Assembly: GCA_003427395.1 (NCBI GenBank)
Contig: BFEA01000040.1
Span: 2,590,304-2,616,265 of the forward strand
Direction of reading: 5' to 3'
DNA from: Chara braunii
Lineage: Eukaryota; Streptophyta; Charophyceae; Charales; Characeae
Length of the DNA: 25,962 nt
Below, piece by piece: positions 9,305 through 18,534 of the stretch. How positions within the stretch are numbered: the first letter of the stretch is position 1; each line of letters begins with the position of its first letter. The notes under the pieces are model-generated. The model did no database searches. It was given only the letters and a program-made list of their open reading frames with translations, and was not told where the DNA came from. A program made the translations under genes and the position numbers.

Positions 9305-9387
9305 CTACCGTCTTCACCCGTTTGGGGCCATTTTCTGTCCAGATGCGGCAATAATGACCGGACTTTCTATTCGGGTGAAGACGGTAG
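9305..9387. mobile_element. Inverted-repeat element, family A, copy 1
   Basis: Perfect 16-bp terminal inverted repeats: CTACCGTCTTCACCCG at 9305-9320 and CGGGTGAAGACGGTAG at 9372-9387. Only about 50 bp lie between them. The right half matches both halves of the element at 23215-23322. Confidence 0.85.
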
Positions 9388-9640
9388 GACAAACTTATTG
9401 AAAACGCCTGATCATCTGTGCTGATTCTGCCGGGATACTCCGGGTTGAATTGTGAGGTCCCCTGCCTCTCCTAAGCTACTTGGAATATATGTGTCTTTTA
9501 AGAAAAAAAAAAAAAAAGTTCATTTTTTGTTCCTCTTTTTTAAAAGGCGACGCCCTGATGGCCTTGAGATATCAGCACGGAACCGAACAGGCCTCAGTGA
9601 TAATTGCAAATTGTTGTAATCTTACTCATCTGCTTCCAGT
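9388..9640. other. No gene seen
   Basis: Spacer with an A-tract near 9502-9516. No supported frame or RNA gene is present. Confidence 0.5.
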
Positions 9641-9723
9641 GGAGTTCAAACTCTGGCTTTTTTTTTTTTTTTTTTTTTCCCCCCCCTGCATTTTAACAGT
9701 TCAGGGGTGTACCAACTGAGCTA
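9641..9723 (-). other. tRNA-like sequence interrupted by a G8/A21 tract
   Basis: On the minus strand, TAGCTCAGTTGGTA (9710-9723) is a textbook tRNA A-box/D-arm. It is followed by CTGTTAA, the anticodon-loop sequence of tRNA-Asn(GUU), then 8 G and 21 A (9658-9686), then CCAGAGTTTGAACTCC, a B-box/T-arm-like sequence (9641-9656). Without the G/A tract the A- and B-boxes would be at normal tRNA spacing. Stems are poor: the D-stem lacks its GAGC partner and the acceptor ends do not pair. It is therefore a tRNA pseudogene or tRNA-derived SINE head, not a working tRNA. Confidence 0.5.
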
Positions 9724-9803
9724 GGCCAGTTCAAATTCAACTACTAATCTGTCTAGCTTTCTATCAATACTTTCTGTAGCTTTGTATATACTGGTCTAAT
9801 TGT

Positions 9804-9912
9804 CCTACCATCTTCCCCCGAGCAGAACATACCCTATAACGAACGTATACAAGTTATCTTTCCAGCTGGAAATGAGGGTGCGTTGTGTTCGGGGGAACTT
9901 CAAGATGGTAGG
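9804..9912. mobile_element. Inverted-repeat element, family B, short copy
   Basis: Starts CCTACCATCTTCCCCCG (9804-9820) and ends with GTTCGGGGGAACTTCAAGATGGTAGG, split as TTCGGGGG plus AAGATGGTAGG, the complement with an extra AACTTC. The interior holds a GCGTTGTGTTCG word like the longer family B copies but lacks their tandem palindromes. Confidence 0.7.
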
Positions 9913-10427
9913 TGGAAAAGGAGCTTCAGGTGGTAGGAGTGGAGTGCATGCCCCCGTTTCTCTGTGGCTTCCTGAAGGACATCGCAGAGAATGGGCCTCG
10001 CTGCACTACTCACCAAAAAATTTAATGTGCAAAATGAGAATGAATCTTCCCCTAGAACATGGAAAGGTAGGTACAACCGCCATTGTTTGTTGTCTTTTGT
10101 GCATGTGGAGAGTAGTGGAGTGCGGCCCAATGGGCCCCAAGAAAAAAACAGTCTTGGATGTTGAAAGAGATAAATTCAGGGTACTGGGGTCTCGATGATA
10201 GTTCGTAGAGAAAGAGGCATTCTGTGCCAGTGATTGGAGTCTGTCATTCCCGGTGAATGCAATCCGCGTGGATGTCTTCTCGTATGTTCAGTATTGCCCG
10301 TCTCCACAGGTGCTCAGAAGTGTAAGCTTTGTCTTGTCGCACACATCTGTTCCTCGGGCTGGCCGCCAAATTGCTGCGCACATGCCCATGTTAACTGGAA
10401 AGAGACCGCCATGCACGGCACACTCAG
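9913..10427. other. No supported gene
   Basis: A 132-codon open frame begins inside the family B element and runs to about 10198. Its product matches no family I recognise and its start lies in mobile DNA, so it is not called. Nothing else is seen. Confidence 0.45.
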
Positions 10428-10433
10428 GGCCTC

Positions 10434-10585
10434 GCCACACCACTGTGGAAACGAAAAACGAACGAAATGCATCTTCCCGCGAAGAAGGGCAAGATGCATC
10501 CGTTACAATGAATAGCAATGGATGCATCTTACCACTTTCTGCGGCAGATGCATTCCTTCTGTTTTCGTTTTGACAGTGGTGTGGC
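10434..10585. mobile_element. Foldback element with perfect 13-bp ends
   Basis: The ends GCCACACCACTGT and ACAGTGGTGTGGC are exact complements. The arms continue imperfectly for about 70 bp (AACGAAAA, AATGCATCT, AAGATGCATCC). GGCACACTCAG lies outside both ends (10417-10427 and 10588-10598), 6 bp and 2 bp from the termini. It could be an 11-bp target duplication, the size Mutator-like elements make, but the offset leaves this unproven. Confidence 0.7.
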
Positions 10586-10706
10586 ATGGCACACTCAGAC
10601 ATGAGTTCTACATCTCACAGCACTCACACGAGACACACGGCGTCCAAGAGAGTCTCTGGAACCAACCCAAGCTTCTTCACCACGGCTATGGTCGCTCAAC
10701 TCAGCA
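10586..10706 (+). other. Possible first exon (ATG to GTAAGT)
   Basis: Opens with ATG and stays open for about 40 codons, rich in Ser/Thr/His, to CACGAAA followed by a strong donor GTAAGT. It starts at the edge of the foldback element and its product is not recognised. No downstream exon can be linked to it. It could equally be chance. Confidence 0.2.
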
Positions 10707-10790
10707 CGAAAGTAAGTCCCTCTCTCTCTTCTCTCTCCTTGCTCTTGCTCTCACCCTCACTCGCCTCTGAGAATGCCTTCCTCTCTCTCA

Positions 10791-10906
10791 CACTACAACT
10801 ACGGCTATGGCGCCCAGCGCCATTGACTACGTTGCGCTACGCTCACTCTACAACTATGGCTATGGCACCCATCGCCATTGACTACACTGCACTACACTCA
10901 CTTTCA
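10791..10906. repeat. Tandem duplication of about 58 bp
   Basis: Two adjacent copies with the shared order ACAACTA(C/T)GGCTATGG, then CGCCATTGACTAC, then CTACACTCACT or CTACGCTCACT. The copies differ by scattered transitions. Confidence 0.75.
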
Positions 10907-10967
10907 CTGACTTGTTCGCCTCCCTAAGGCACAAGACTGCAGCAGCGCTTCCGCACTGAGTGCCCAA

Positions 10968-11131
10968 CACATTGTGTTGAAGTCCAGTAGCTGCTGGACT
11001 TTTGTACTTGCTGATCATCCTTCCAGGCATCTTCTGCTGGTTATGGGTTGGCTCCCCTTTCCTTTGTTTGCCGCTTCCGGCCGACACATTGTGTTGAAGT
11101 CCAGTAGCTGCTGGACTTTTGTAGTTGCTGA
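10968..11131. repeat. Duplicated 47-bp hairpin block
   Basis: CACATTGTGTTGAAGTCCAG, then TAGCTG, then CTGGACTTTTGTA and TTGCTGA, occurs at 10968-11014 and again at 11085-11131 with one difference. Each copy contains an exact hairpin AAGTCCAG / CTGGACTT with a 6-nt loop. The copies are 117 bp apart. Confidence 0.85.
11019..11082 (+). repeat. Dispersed repeat R3, copy a
   Basis: Matches 14294-14361 in the same orientation. Shared words are CAGGCATCT, GCTGGTTATGGGTTG, CTTTTGTTTG or CCTTTGTTTG, and GCTTC-GGCCG. It lies between the two hairpin blocks. Confidence 0.7.
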
Positions 11132-11772
11132 CGCTGCTGTTGGCGGACGCTGCTGCTGGCGGGCGTTGCCGACGGCGGGCGCTGCTGGCAGCTGAGCAGA
11201 TAAAAGGCCAGATCAGCATGAGGCACGATTGGTACTTTTGGCTATGAAGGGGGAGTGCTTGCTCTGTACTTTCCTCTAGTGGCACCACAGGCTGGTGCAC
11301 AGAGGGAAGGTGAGGTTTGTTTTCCGGAGGGAGCATACTTCCTTGACAAGGATGGTGGAATACTGTCCGTCATGCAGAGTGGGTGCGATGGGGTTTTGTA
11401 GTCATTAATGCCAGGAGTGCACACATTCTTCATCATTATCAGTGGCAGGGCAGCACCTTGTGGGGGGGCCATGCCACTCATCAACAATCTTCATCATCAT
11501 CTATTCGGGCTGCTTGCTGGCGAGGGGAATAAGTGACTGAGGGGCATGGCTTTGTCTTCATGTATTTGCTGTGGAGCAAGTGCTGGCGATGGCGAGCACA
11601 GGCCCTGGAGGTGGTAAGAGTACCACTTTGGTTGAAGTGTCGTGATGGCAAGCACGGGCTGCGGGGTGAATGCAGGAGATAGCGAGCTTTCTACAGGAGC
11701 AGAGCAGCGGCAAGGCAGCAGTGGTATCATTATCAAGACGGTAGTCATCACCAGCCTCATCTTCAGTTTTGT
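11132..11772. other. No gene seen
   Basis: Begins with GCTGCTG-rich sequence to about 11190. No domain-bearing frame is present. Confidence 0.5.
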
Positions 11773-11802
11773 CATCATCATCATCGCTATTATAGTCGGG
11801 TG

Positions 11803-11845
<43 letters not shown>

Positions 11846-11880
11846 TATTACTATCATCATCATCATCATCATCATCATCT
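11773..11880. repeat. (CAT)n microsatellite
   Basis: Mostly uninterrupted CAT/ATC triplets, longest at 11803-11842 and again to 11880, separated by a short ATT/ACT patch. The poly-His, poly-Ser and poly-Met frames here are artefacts. Confidence 0.92.
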
Positions 11881-12869
11881 TACCCCTCTTTTACCTCTTT
11901 CCACTTTTCAATTGGATTTTTCTCTTCTCCCTCTCTTCTCCCTCCTCCCCACCAGCTTCATCTCATTTTCTCCTCTCCATCTCCCCCATTTCCTTTTTTT
12001 CTGCCTTCTTTCTCCTTTCACACTCTCACTCTGCTTTGCATTTTGGTGTCCTTCTCTCCTTCACTTTCCTCCTTTGGGAAAGAATGGAGAGAAGAGGGGG
12101 AACAAGGATGGGAGTGGAGGAGGGAAGGGCGGGAGAGGGGATTGAAATAGTAGAAGGAATGGGAGAAGGAGGCAGGGAAGGGGAAGAGCTTGTGAGTGAG
12201 GACATGGGGTCGTGTTTTCCAGGGAGTAGGGAGGGATTTCGTTTTTCCAATCTAAGACTCTTATCTGCACTCATTATTAGGAATTTATCAAGTAGTTCCA
12301 ATTAGAACTATACTCCATCTAACCAATCCTTTTATTACCAATTTACTCTTCCTCATAAATATCATCTTGAATTAACATCTCAACTATTCTTCGATTATTA
12401 TCATCGTTAATTAGTATCCTAACTAAAATCTCGTTATATTCCTCATTATCCTTATCTTCACATACTGGATTTCACGTTAATTAGCATGAATGGTATTTTT
12501 TATACCTAAAAAACTTATGAATTAATTATTAAAATTTAATTAATCAATCTCTCCTGTCTTCCTTCAAACTAGTCACAGATGTGTCACGTCTGTCATGTCT
12601 GATCATCCATTGGAATTTCCCGTAGTTTCTCCTTAGTGTTTAAGATATCCTCCAAAAATCTGCTGAATTGTAGTTATAACATTATCTTAATCATCTACAA
12701 ATGCTTACTAATTTGTAGTATAAATTATAATCATCTAACTTTTTTTTAATCGTCATCATTATCATTATCATCAGTTGTAGTCTCCCATTATTATTGGCTT
12801 TCCCTCGCTGGTTTCTGGTTCACTTTAGTTGAGATAGTAGGTGGGTTAAGGCGGGGAGAGCTCTACGTC
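11881..12869. other. No gene seen: pyrimidine-rich, purine-rich, then AT-rich
   Basis: A CT-rich stretch (to about 12070) switches to a G/A-rich stretch (about 12075-12235). After that the sequence is AT-rich and has stops in all frames (12290-12780). No RNA gene is recognised. Confidence 0.55.
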
Positions 12870-13610
12870 GCAAGGGCAACACAAGGAGGGAGGTGCTCGC
12901 CCTATAGGGAGTAAGGGCAGATTCGGGATCACTGTTCCAATATGGGCCTGGGAGGGATGAAAGGGGTCGCATCACCTTCTAAGCGGTGACAGATTAGGGC
13001 AGGGGCAGATAGAGGTGTACCTTTAGAGGGAATCGGTTGCCTCAAGGGGAGTTAGGAAGGTTGAGGTGTCATCCTTCTGTTGGGGCTGAAACAAACTGGC
13101 CGTTTTCAGTGCAGTTCTGCTTAGTGGAGGCAGCAGGGGGGTGAAGGGGAGGGAAGGGGGGGGGAAGAGGTGGGGAGGAGAGGGGAAGCTAATTCAACCC
13201 TAATCAACATTTTCATTAACATCATCATCATCTGCTTTATTACTGTTTTTTTTTAGTGACCTTTTCCAACCATTTTCTCCTCTAGTCGCCATTCATTGTA
13301 TACAAGCGAGATGGCAAGCGAGTAGTATGGGGGGAACTGATCTCTATAGGAGCATCACAACGCGGGAGGTGATTGCTCTGTAAGGAGTAAAGGTAGATCT
13401 GGAGCTGGATAACATCTAGCGGTGGCAGATTAGAACAGTGGAAAGATCGGAACATACTTTTGGGGGAATGGCATGCCTCGAGGTAAGCAGGGTTGTAAGT
13501 GGGTCTGCCACTGGTTGGGGCTGAAGAGGACTGCTCCTCATTAGGATGGTTCATTCGGCGGAGGCAACAAGGGGCAGAAGGGAACAGGTAGAAGGAGAGG
13601 AGGAAGTAAC
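12870..13610. repeat. Degenerate direct duplication, period about 470 bp
   Basis: Blocks in 12890-13150 recur in order in 13360-13580: GGGAGGTG, a GGAGTAA word, GCGGTG-CAGATTAG, GTTGGGGCTGAA and GGAGGCA-CA. A CAT-rich patch precedes each copy. The copies are well diverged and non-coding. Confidence 0.65.
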
Positions 13611-13750
13611 CTCTATCAACCAATCTTCATCATGGGAAGGTTTCTTCTGTTTACGATTTTACTGAAATCAGATCCTGGAATGCTAGGTGTCATTATTGAC
13701 TTAGCAGTTTCTCGAATGTGCTGTGTTTATGTAATTGCCCAGGTTGAGTT

Positions 13751-13832
13751 GATGCCAGAACGACGCTGGCCGGTGTTGGGGTTTTGCCCTGTAACCTGCA
13801 TGAGTAGGAGCTTGAGGCCTTGTAGAGTGATA
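13751..13832 (-). repeat. Dispersed repeat R1, copy c (inverted)
   Basis: The reverse complement gives CTCTACAAGGCCTCAAGC, GCAGGTTACAGGGC, CCCCAACACCGGCCAGCG and GTTCTGGCATCA, aligning with 1-94. A further fragment at 13885-13930 (GTCGGAGCTGGGGCG, CTGCCCTGTAACTC) is a partial fourth copy in the same orientation. Confidence 0.75.
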
Positions 13833-13930
13833 TGGGAATTGCTGAGGGAGGAAGGCAATTCAGTAACTTGATTGACGACTACAATTAGGACCAACAAGGG
13901 TCGGAGCTGGGGCGGGTAGCGCTGCCCTGT

Positions 13931-14199
13931 AACTCAACTAGATTGAGGGTGTGAGACTAGGTGGATGCTTGATTGGCACATGGCACAACTCTGTTCAAGG
14001 GATGCTAAATTGATAAGATCACCTGAATTTAGGGATAGGATAGAAATTGAGTCCTGAATAGAATGACCTTCTGGTTAATCTTCCTAGTTTATAATAAAGT
14101 AGTTCATAGTCTTTCAATTCATCCTAAATCTTCCTGAATCAGCCGTAATTCATATGGAATCATCCTCAAATTATCCTGAACCATTATGAAGCATTGTAT
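13931..14199. other. No gene seen
   Basis: AT-rich sequence with several short AATCTTCCT/ATCATCCT words. No frame or RNA gene is supported. Confidence 0.5.
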
Positions 14200-14291
14200 T
14201 TCTAGTATAAGGGATGTTGGGCCTTGTTCCCAACACGTGCTGCTCCCCACGAACAGATCGGAGCTTTGTTAAAAAAAAAAAAAAAAAATAA
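14200..14291 (+). mobile_element. A-tailed retroposon 3' module, copy 2
   Basis: Aligns with the 3' half of the retroposon at 18060-18457: ATTGTAT, TAT-AGGGA-G, TGGGCCTTGTTCCCAACA versus TGGACCTGTTTTCCAGCA, and GCTCCCCAC. It ends in 18 A at 14272-14289. The last 80 bp of the 18-kb element is absent, so it is either internally deleted or an older subfamily. Confidence 0.55.
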
Positions 14292-14293
14292 AT

Positions 14294-14361
14294 CCTTTCA
14301 GGCATCTAGTGCTGGTTATGGGTTGCCTTCCCTTTCTTTTGTTTGCTGCTTCTGGCCGCTT
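14294..14361 (+). repeat. Dispersed repeat R3, copy b
   Basis: Second copy of the 11019-11082 repeat, sitting directly after a retroposon A-tail. Confidence 0.7.
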
Positions 14362-14632
14362 ACACGTTCTCCTTGGATCTGGCTGCTTGGTCGGACTGAC
14401 GGACACCTGGCCTGGCGACGTCTGTGTCCTTGGTTGAGGTTCATCATGCTGGTGCCTTTTGAACATTGACTCTTTAACCCATAATTATTATCTAACAAGA
14501 ACTTCCTACCACCATCTACTTAACCCGCCTACCTAGGCTTCCAAAATCATTGTACAAACGAGAGCTACTCTTATAGAGGACTCCTGAAATTTGTACGAGT
14601 GGCCGGAACCATTAATGGAACTCAGAATGGGA
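14362..14632. other. No gene seen
   Basis: No recognisable frame or RNA gene. Confidence 0.5.
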
Positions 14633-14722
14633 CCAGGGATTTGGGTCTGGGATTGGGACTAGGACCTTGGACTTGGGACTGAGACCTAGGACTTGGGACT
14701 GGGGCCAGGGACTCAGGATTGT
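14633..14722. repeat. Minisatellite of GACTTGGGACT-like units
   Basis: About 90 bp of repeated GGGACT, GGGATT, GGACTTGG and GACC(T/A)AGG words, with an average unit of 16-20 bp. Confidence 0.7.
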
Positions 14723-15361
14723 GGCCTGGAACTCACGATTCTGTGAATCCTTTCGTAACGATCTTTTGCACAGTATTTGTCTGTGTAAACCACCAGTACC
14801 TTTCTCAGCTATCCGTGTCGGGCCTAAAATCACCCTACACGCCAAAAAAAACGAACGGGCACGGGTCTCGTTTTCGCTGGCGCAGCCAACCATTTTGGTC
14901 TGGTATCCCAACGGTCGAAATTTGCCCGTATTAACCTTCGCGTATTTTTTTTTTTCACACATCGACACACCCACCGGGAAACAAAAAGAAAAGAAAAAAC
15001 AAAAAGCGGGAAAAATAAGGAAAAAAAAAGAGGAACGACATGCTGACCACGAAACAAAAAGAAAAGCAAAAACGAAAAGCGGGAAATGAGAGGCCAAAAA
15101 CGAAAATGCTGGCGTGTCGTGAAGATTTCGGTACGCGCGTCCCTACGCACACTCCCCCGCCCTGGATCGCCTTCATCCGCCGGCCCTCCTCAAAACTTCG
15201 ACCCCAAATCCGGCACGCAGCGGACCATCGACCTGCCCCTCGCGACCAATGCTGCTTAAGGGGTAGGATAAAAAGATAGGATATATGTAAAAAAAAAAAA
15301 AGAAGAAAAAAAAATAGGATAATTGCCGTATTTCTATTAGAAGAAGAGTCAGAGCTAAACC
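14723..15361. other. No gene; contains a short A-rich duplication
   Basis: GAAACAAAAAGAAAAG, a linker and AAAAGCGGGAAA occur at about 14978-15013 and again at about 15050-15086. A-tracts lie at 15290-15315. Open frames here are low-complexity Lys/Phe-rich and not credible. Confidence 0.5.
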
Positions 15362-15568
15362 ACTACCTTCTTCTCCCAGACATAACGTATACGCGTTGTA
15401 TTCGAGTTTTAAAATTTGACAAAAAATCGAATAGAATGCATATGCGTTGTATTCAAAATTTAGGGCTATTCGAATAGAACTCATATGCGTTGTATTCAAA
15501 TAGAACGCACCCTATGCGTTGTATTCGTTTACAACGCATATGCGTCATGTCCGGGGGAAGAAGGTAGT
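15362..15568. mobile_element. Inverted-repeat element, family B, copy 2
   Basis: ACTACCTTCTTCTCCC at the left end and GGGGGAAGAAGGTAGT at the right end pair at 15 of 16 positions. The interior has four or more GCATATGCGTTGTATTC palindrome units like those at 3574-3780, in the same order, so both elements are full-length copies (207 bp each). Confidence 0.85.
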
Positions 15569-15860
15569 ATCGTTCGCTAGTGGGAAAATAGGTAGGTCTT
15601 GGGTGGGCCTCCGATCTTTTAGGAGGTCGAAACGAAATGACGGCTGACGATGAGATTTATCAACGGTGGCCATCGTCGGGCCCAACCTCCAATGTTTTTG
15701 GAGTCCGGGAAAACAGCCTGTTTTTCGTATTTTAGTATTTTCGCAACACTGGCAGAGGTACTAGTGGTTAAACAACAAAACAAAAAGCTAGTAAACACCA
15801 GAAATATGGCTATCAACATTTAAAAAAATATATATTTAAAAAATGAGTATCAGCATCTAC
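15569..15860. other. No gene seen
   Basis: Unique-looking AT-leaning sequence without a supported frame. Confidence 0.5.
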
Positions 15861-15914
15861 ACATGTAGTGATGTAAAAAAAAGAAAAGAAAAAAAAAAAA
15901 CATGTAGTGATGTA
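15861..15914 (+). mobile_element. A-tract flanked by perfect 15-bp direct repeats
   Basis: ACATGTAGTGATGTA at 15861-15875 recurs exactly at 15900-15914. Between them are 24 bases, all A except two G. This is what a LINE-type insertion leaves if only the tail is copied: target duplication plus poly(A). Confidence 0.7.
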
Positions 15915-16218
15915 CCAGAGTGGCTGAATAATGTTAGAAGGTTGACGTAACATGTTCATGAGACCTATACAAACAAAACTGAGCTATTCACAGTATTTGT
16001 TATTCTTTCCTTCATGCATCTAGCACTGCTGCCTTCTTGACTATAGCAATCAGACATGTATGCACTCTGTAGCATGCTAGGGCCTCCTACATCACGATGG
16101 GCCCTAGGGGCCTGACCGTGCTCCCAAGGCCGCCAGGCCGTGGGACCTTTCTTCTGGGTGGTTTGGGGGCTGTGGTACATTGTGCGGGCCACAAGTGGTT
16201 TTCTTTTGGCCAAAAGGA
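15915..16218. other. No gene seen
   Basis: An 82-codon minus frame (15965-16213) has no recognisable features. It lies just beyond the LINE tail. Confidence 0.45.
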
Positions 16219-16537
16219 TTTTTTTTTTTTTTTTTTAACAACGGGCTCAATGCCCAAGGCTTGTATTACTTAAGAAATAGAATTCGAGGTCGGGATCCTC
16301 ATAGTCTACCCGTAAGAATAAAGTGGACGAGACACACTGACAGCCTCAACCAGCTTAGCTTGTGAGATCATTAAAAAAAAACATTGTGCTGGAAACCGGG
16401 GCCAGCGTCCCATGATAATATTCAAGGATGAGCACAAATAACCGAGAAGCCACAGTTGCCTCTTCAGTCCCTTAGGGACTGCCTGGTATAACATTTTCAC
16501 TGGCTACCACTGCCTCTCATAAAATTGTCCTAAATTG

Positions 16538-17975
16538 TCAGTTCCCTTCCAAACCAAAACACTGCATCTCCACAAGGGCAAGCTCAGAAGGGGGAAAAGG
16601 ATCTGCAAAAAAAATTGGATCTCTGAGAGTAGCTCGTGAGTGAGGTGTAAACGAGTCCTTGAAGATGAGTTTGAAGTCCCTTTTGAAGGATCCCTCCCTC
16701 CCCTCTTCCCCGAGCCATATCACCTCCCCCAGGCTCTTTCCCCAAGTACCCCCCAACCAGTCCACAGTAAAGTTCTGAATTGCCTTGTGGATGTCTTTCT
16801 TTTGTTGACAATTAAGTAATTTGGATGTGACGGCCGCCTATTGGGCTCTGATCTGTATTTGTACAAATTGGACAATTTGTTCAACCATCTCTGATCCTTC
16901 CAAATTTACCTCTTCTCATACTAAAACACACCTTTTATACCATAGTGTCCATAAAACCGCTTTTCTACCTATTTCAAAAAAATTGAGTTGGAAATTGGAA
17001 AGCCCTAGGTCCTGTGGGGACCAGTGCCCTAAGAGGATTACCCTCCAATCCCAAGGCCAGTCTATATCTGTTAGTTCCCGCCATATGCAATCCCACCTGC
17101 GCCATGTTAATATTGAACTGGTGCATTGCATAAAAATGTGCTCAATGGTTTCTCTACATTTCCTCCCTCGGAAGGCGGACAAACAACATGTGCACCATGG
17201 AGTGGCTAACCCTTTCTGTTCCAAAGAAGAGTGATTAATAATCCAATCATTTGTGGGGAGACAACGATGTATAATTTGCCACTGCAACGAAGAAAATTTA
17301 GCTGGTCTTTGTCTTATGCTTAAAAAAAAATTATGTCCTTGAGTAAATGTATATCTAAATCCAGGTGCCTAGACCATCGCTCTTGCAGAATCGCCTCAAT
17401 GTCCACCTTTGGTCGTAGCAGTTTGTATGCCGCTTTCACAGTGACTGACTGCAGGGTCATTTGTCTGCCCCACTTGCTAGTTTGCCAGACTCAGTTTGCT
17501 GGGTCTATTGGAAGTTCTGGGATAGGAAACTCTGGATAAAAGACTCTCCAACCCTTTGTTGCGGAGATGAAAAGGACTCTAACCCGATAGCGGTATGGAG
17601 GAGGAAAAAAACAAACTGGATCCGAAGGAGGCTGAATCGGAAAAGATCTTTGTCCATTTTGAAAATATTTATTAGAGAGCCCTGTGGGAGGTTGTGCACC
17701 ACTTGACGTACCACCCCCTAACCATCTGGCCGAAACCCAACCACCCAATCTCCTTCCCTAATCTTAGACGCATTTTTTAGAGTTCTCACCCAAGTGCAAG
17801 GAAAATAAGCAACAACGAGATGACAATTCCAGATTACACCATCACATTGAAAGCTAGATAGTCACACCGTGTCCAGAGAGCAACATTGCACCAATAATAC
17901 ACCAATGGAGGTTCATAGTACTGAAAACCAATGTCATGGAGAGCATACTCTCTCCTCATCAACACAAGAGTCCAG
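16538..17975 (-). pseudogene. LINE ORF2-like 3' part with zf-RVT zinc finger
   Basis: Broken minus-strand frames read in order: RDWTLVLMRREYALHDIGF (about 17970), a Trp-rich segment, KIREGDWVVGF (about 17740), VTVKAAYKLL (about 17430) and then the zf-RVT domain at 16960-17290. That domain has LQWQIIHRCLPTNDW, a CTCC cysteine pair and ETIEHIFMQC, matching the usual CxxC...EtxxHxxxxC pattern that follows RT in plant LINEs. After a stop the frame resumes with QIRAQ, QKKDI and FTVDWLGG, homologous to 3968-4270. In-frame stops, a T-run frameshift near 17325 and other shifts make it non-functional. Confidence 0.8.
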
Positions 17976-18045
17976 TCCCTTCACTCTCCTACTTGGTGCT
18001 CAGCGCCCAGCCTACTCCTAACACAACTACTACAGCCTACTAATT

Positions 18046-18471
18046 GACAATGCAACTGTCTACGCACATAAGAGGAGGCAAAGAGCTCTAGGGTGTAAGG
18101 CAGTTGGGGAGAGGGAGGAACTAGTCCGGCAACAGTAGGTATCTGGCGCCCAGTACAGGGCGAAGAGGTTCACTCCCTGAGCCCCAAAGTCGTATCTACC
18201 GTCATACTCACACCTGCCCAGTCAATCCTCTGGTCTCTAGAGTATCAATGCTGGCAGGCATCTTCTAGTCACCATCCAAGTATCTTTCTCTGGATCATAC
18301 TGTATTATATTGTATCAGGGACGCTGGACCTGTTTTCCAGCAGGTGATGCTCCCCACCAATAGATGGAGCCCCTTCCCAGGTGCTAGCGATGTCTGCCCT
18401 CAACAACATCTCTAGCACTGGTGTGACTGTTTTTTCTAAAAAAAAAAAAAAAAAAAAGACAATGCAACTGT
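18046..18471 (+). mobile_element. 398-bp A-tailed retroposon with 14-bp target-site duplications
   Basis: GACAATGCAACTGT occurs exactly at 18046-18059 and 18458-18471. Between them is a 398-bp unit ending in 20 A (18438-18457). It has no open frame and no clear tRNA or 5S promoter boxes. Its 3' portion reappears at 1978-2073 (inverted) and 14200-14291, so it belongs to a family. It is probably a SINE-like element mobilised by LINE machinery. Confidence 0.88.
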
Positions 18472-18534
18472 TGACATCAACAGCAACCCGAAGTACTTGA
18501 AGATGTCGCCCATGCAGACCATCGCCAATACAAG
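18472..18534 (+). other. Possible exon fragment with a GTAAGT donor
   Basis: Continuing from the target duplication, one frame reads DNATVDINSNPKYLKMSPMQ and on to ANTR. It stops at CAAG with the strong donor GTAAGT at 18535. Third positions are G/C-rich, as in the kinase. With the retroposon removed, the frame extends left through SLLID. I do not recognise the protein. The reading suggests a host exon hit by the retroposon, but a chance open frame is possible. Confidence 0.35.

Noticed and set aside
9641-9723. Working tRNA-Asn gene
   Set aside because: The G/A tract breaks it and the acceptor and D stems do not pair.
11642-12150. 167-codon frame with poly-His
   Set aside because: It is the CAT microsatellite followed by CT-rich low-complexity sequence.
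14612-15176. Long Phe/Lys-rich frames on both strands
   Set aside because: Generated by A/G-rich low-complexity sequence and its duplication.
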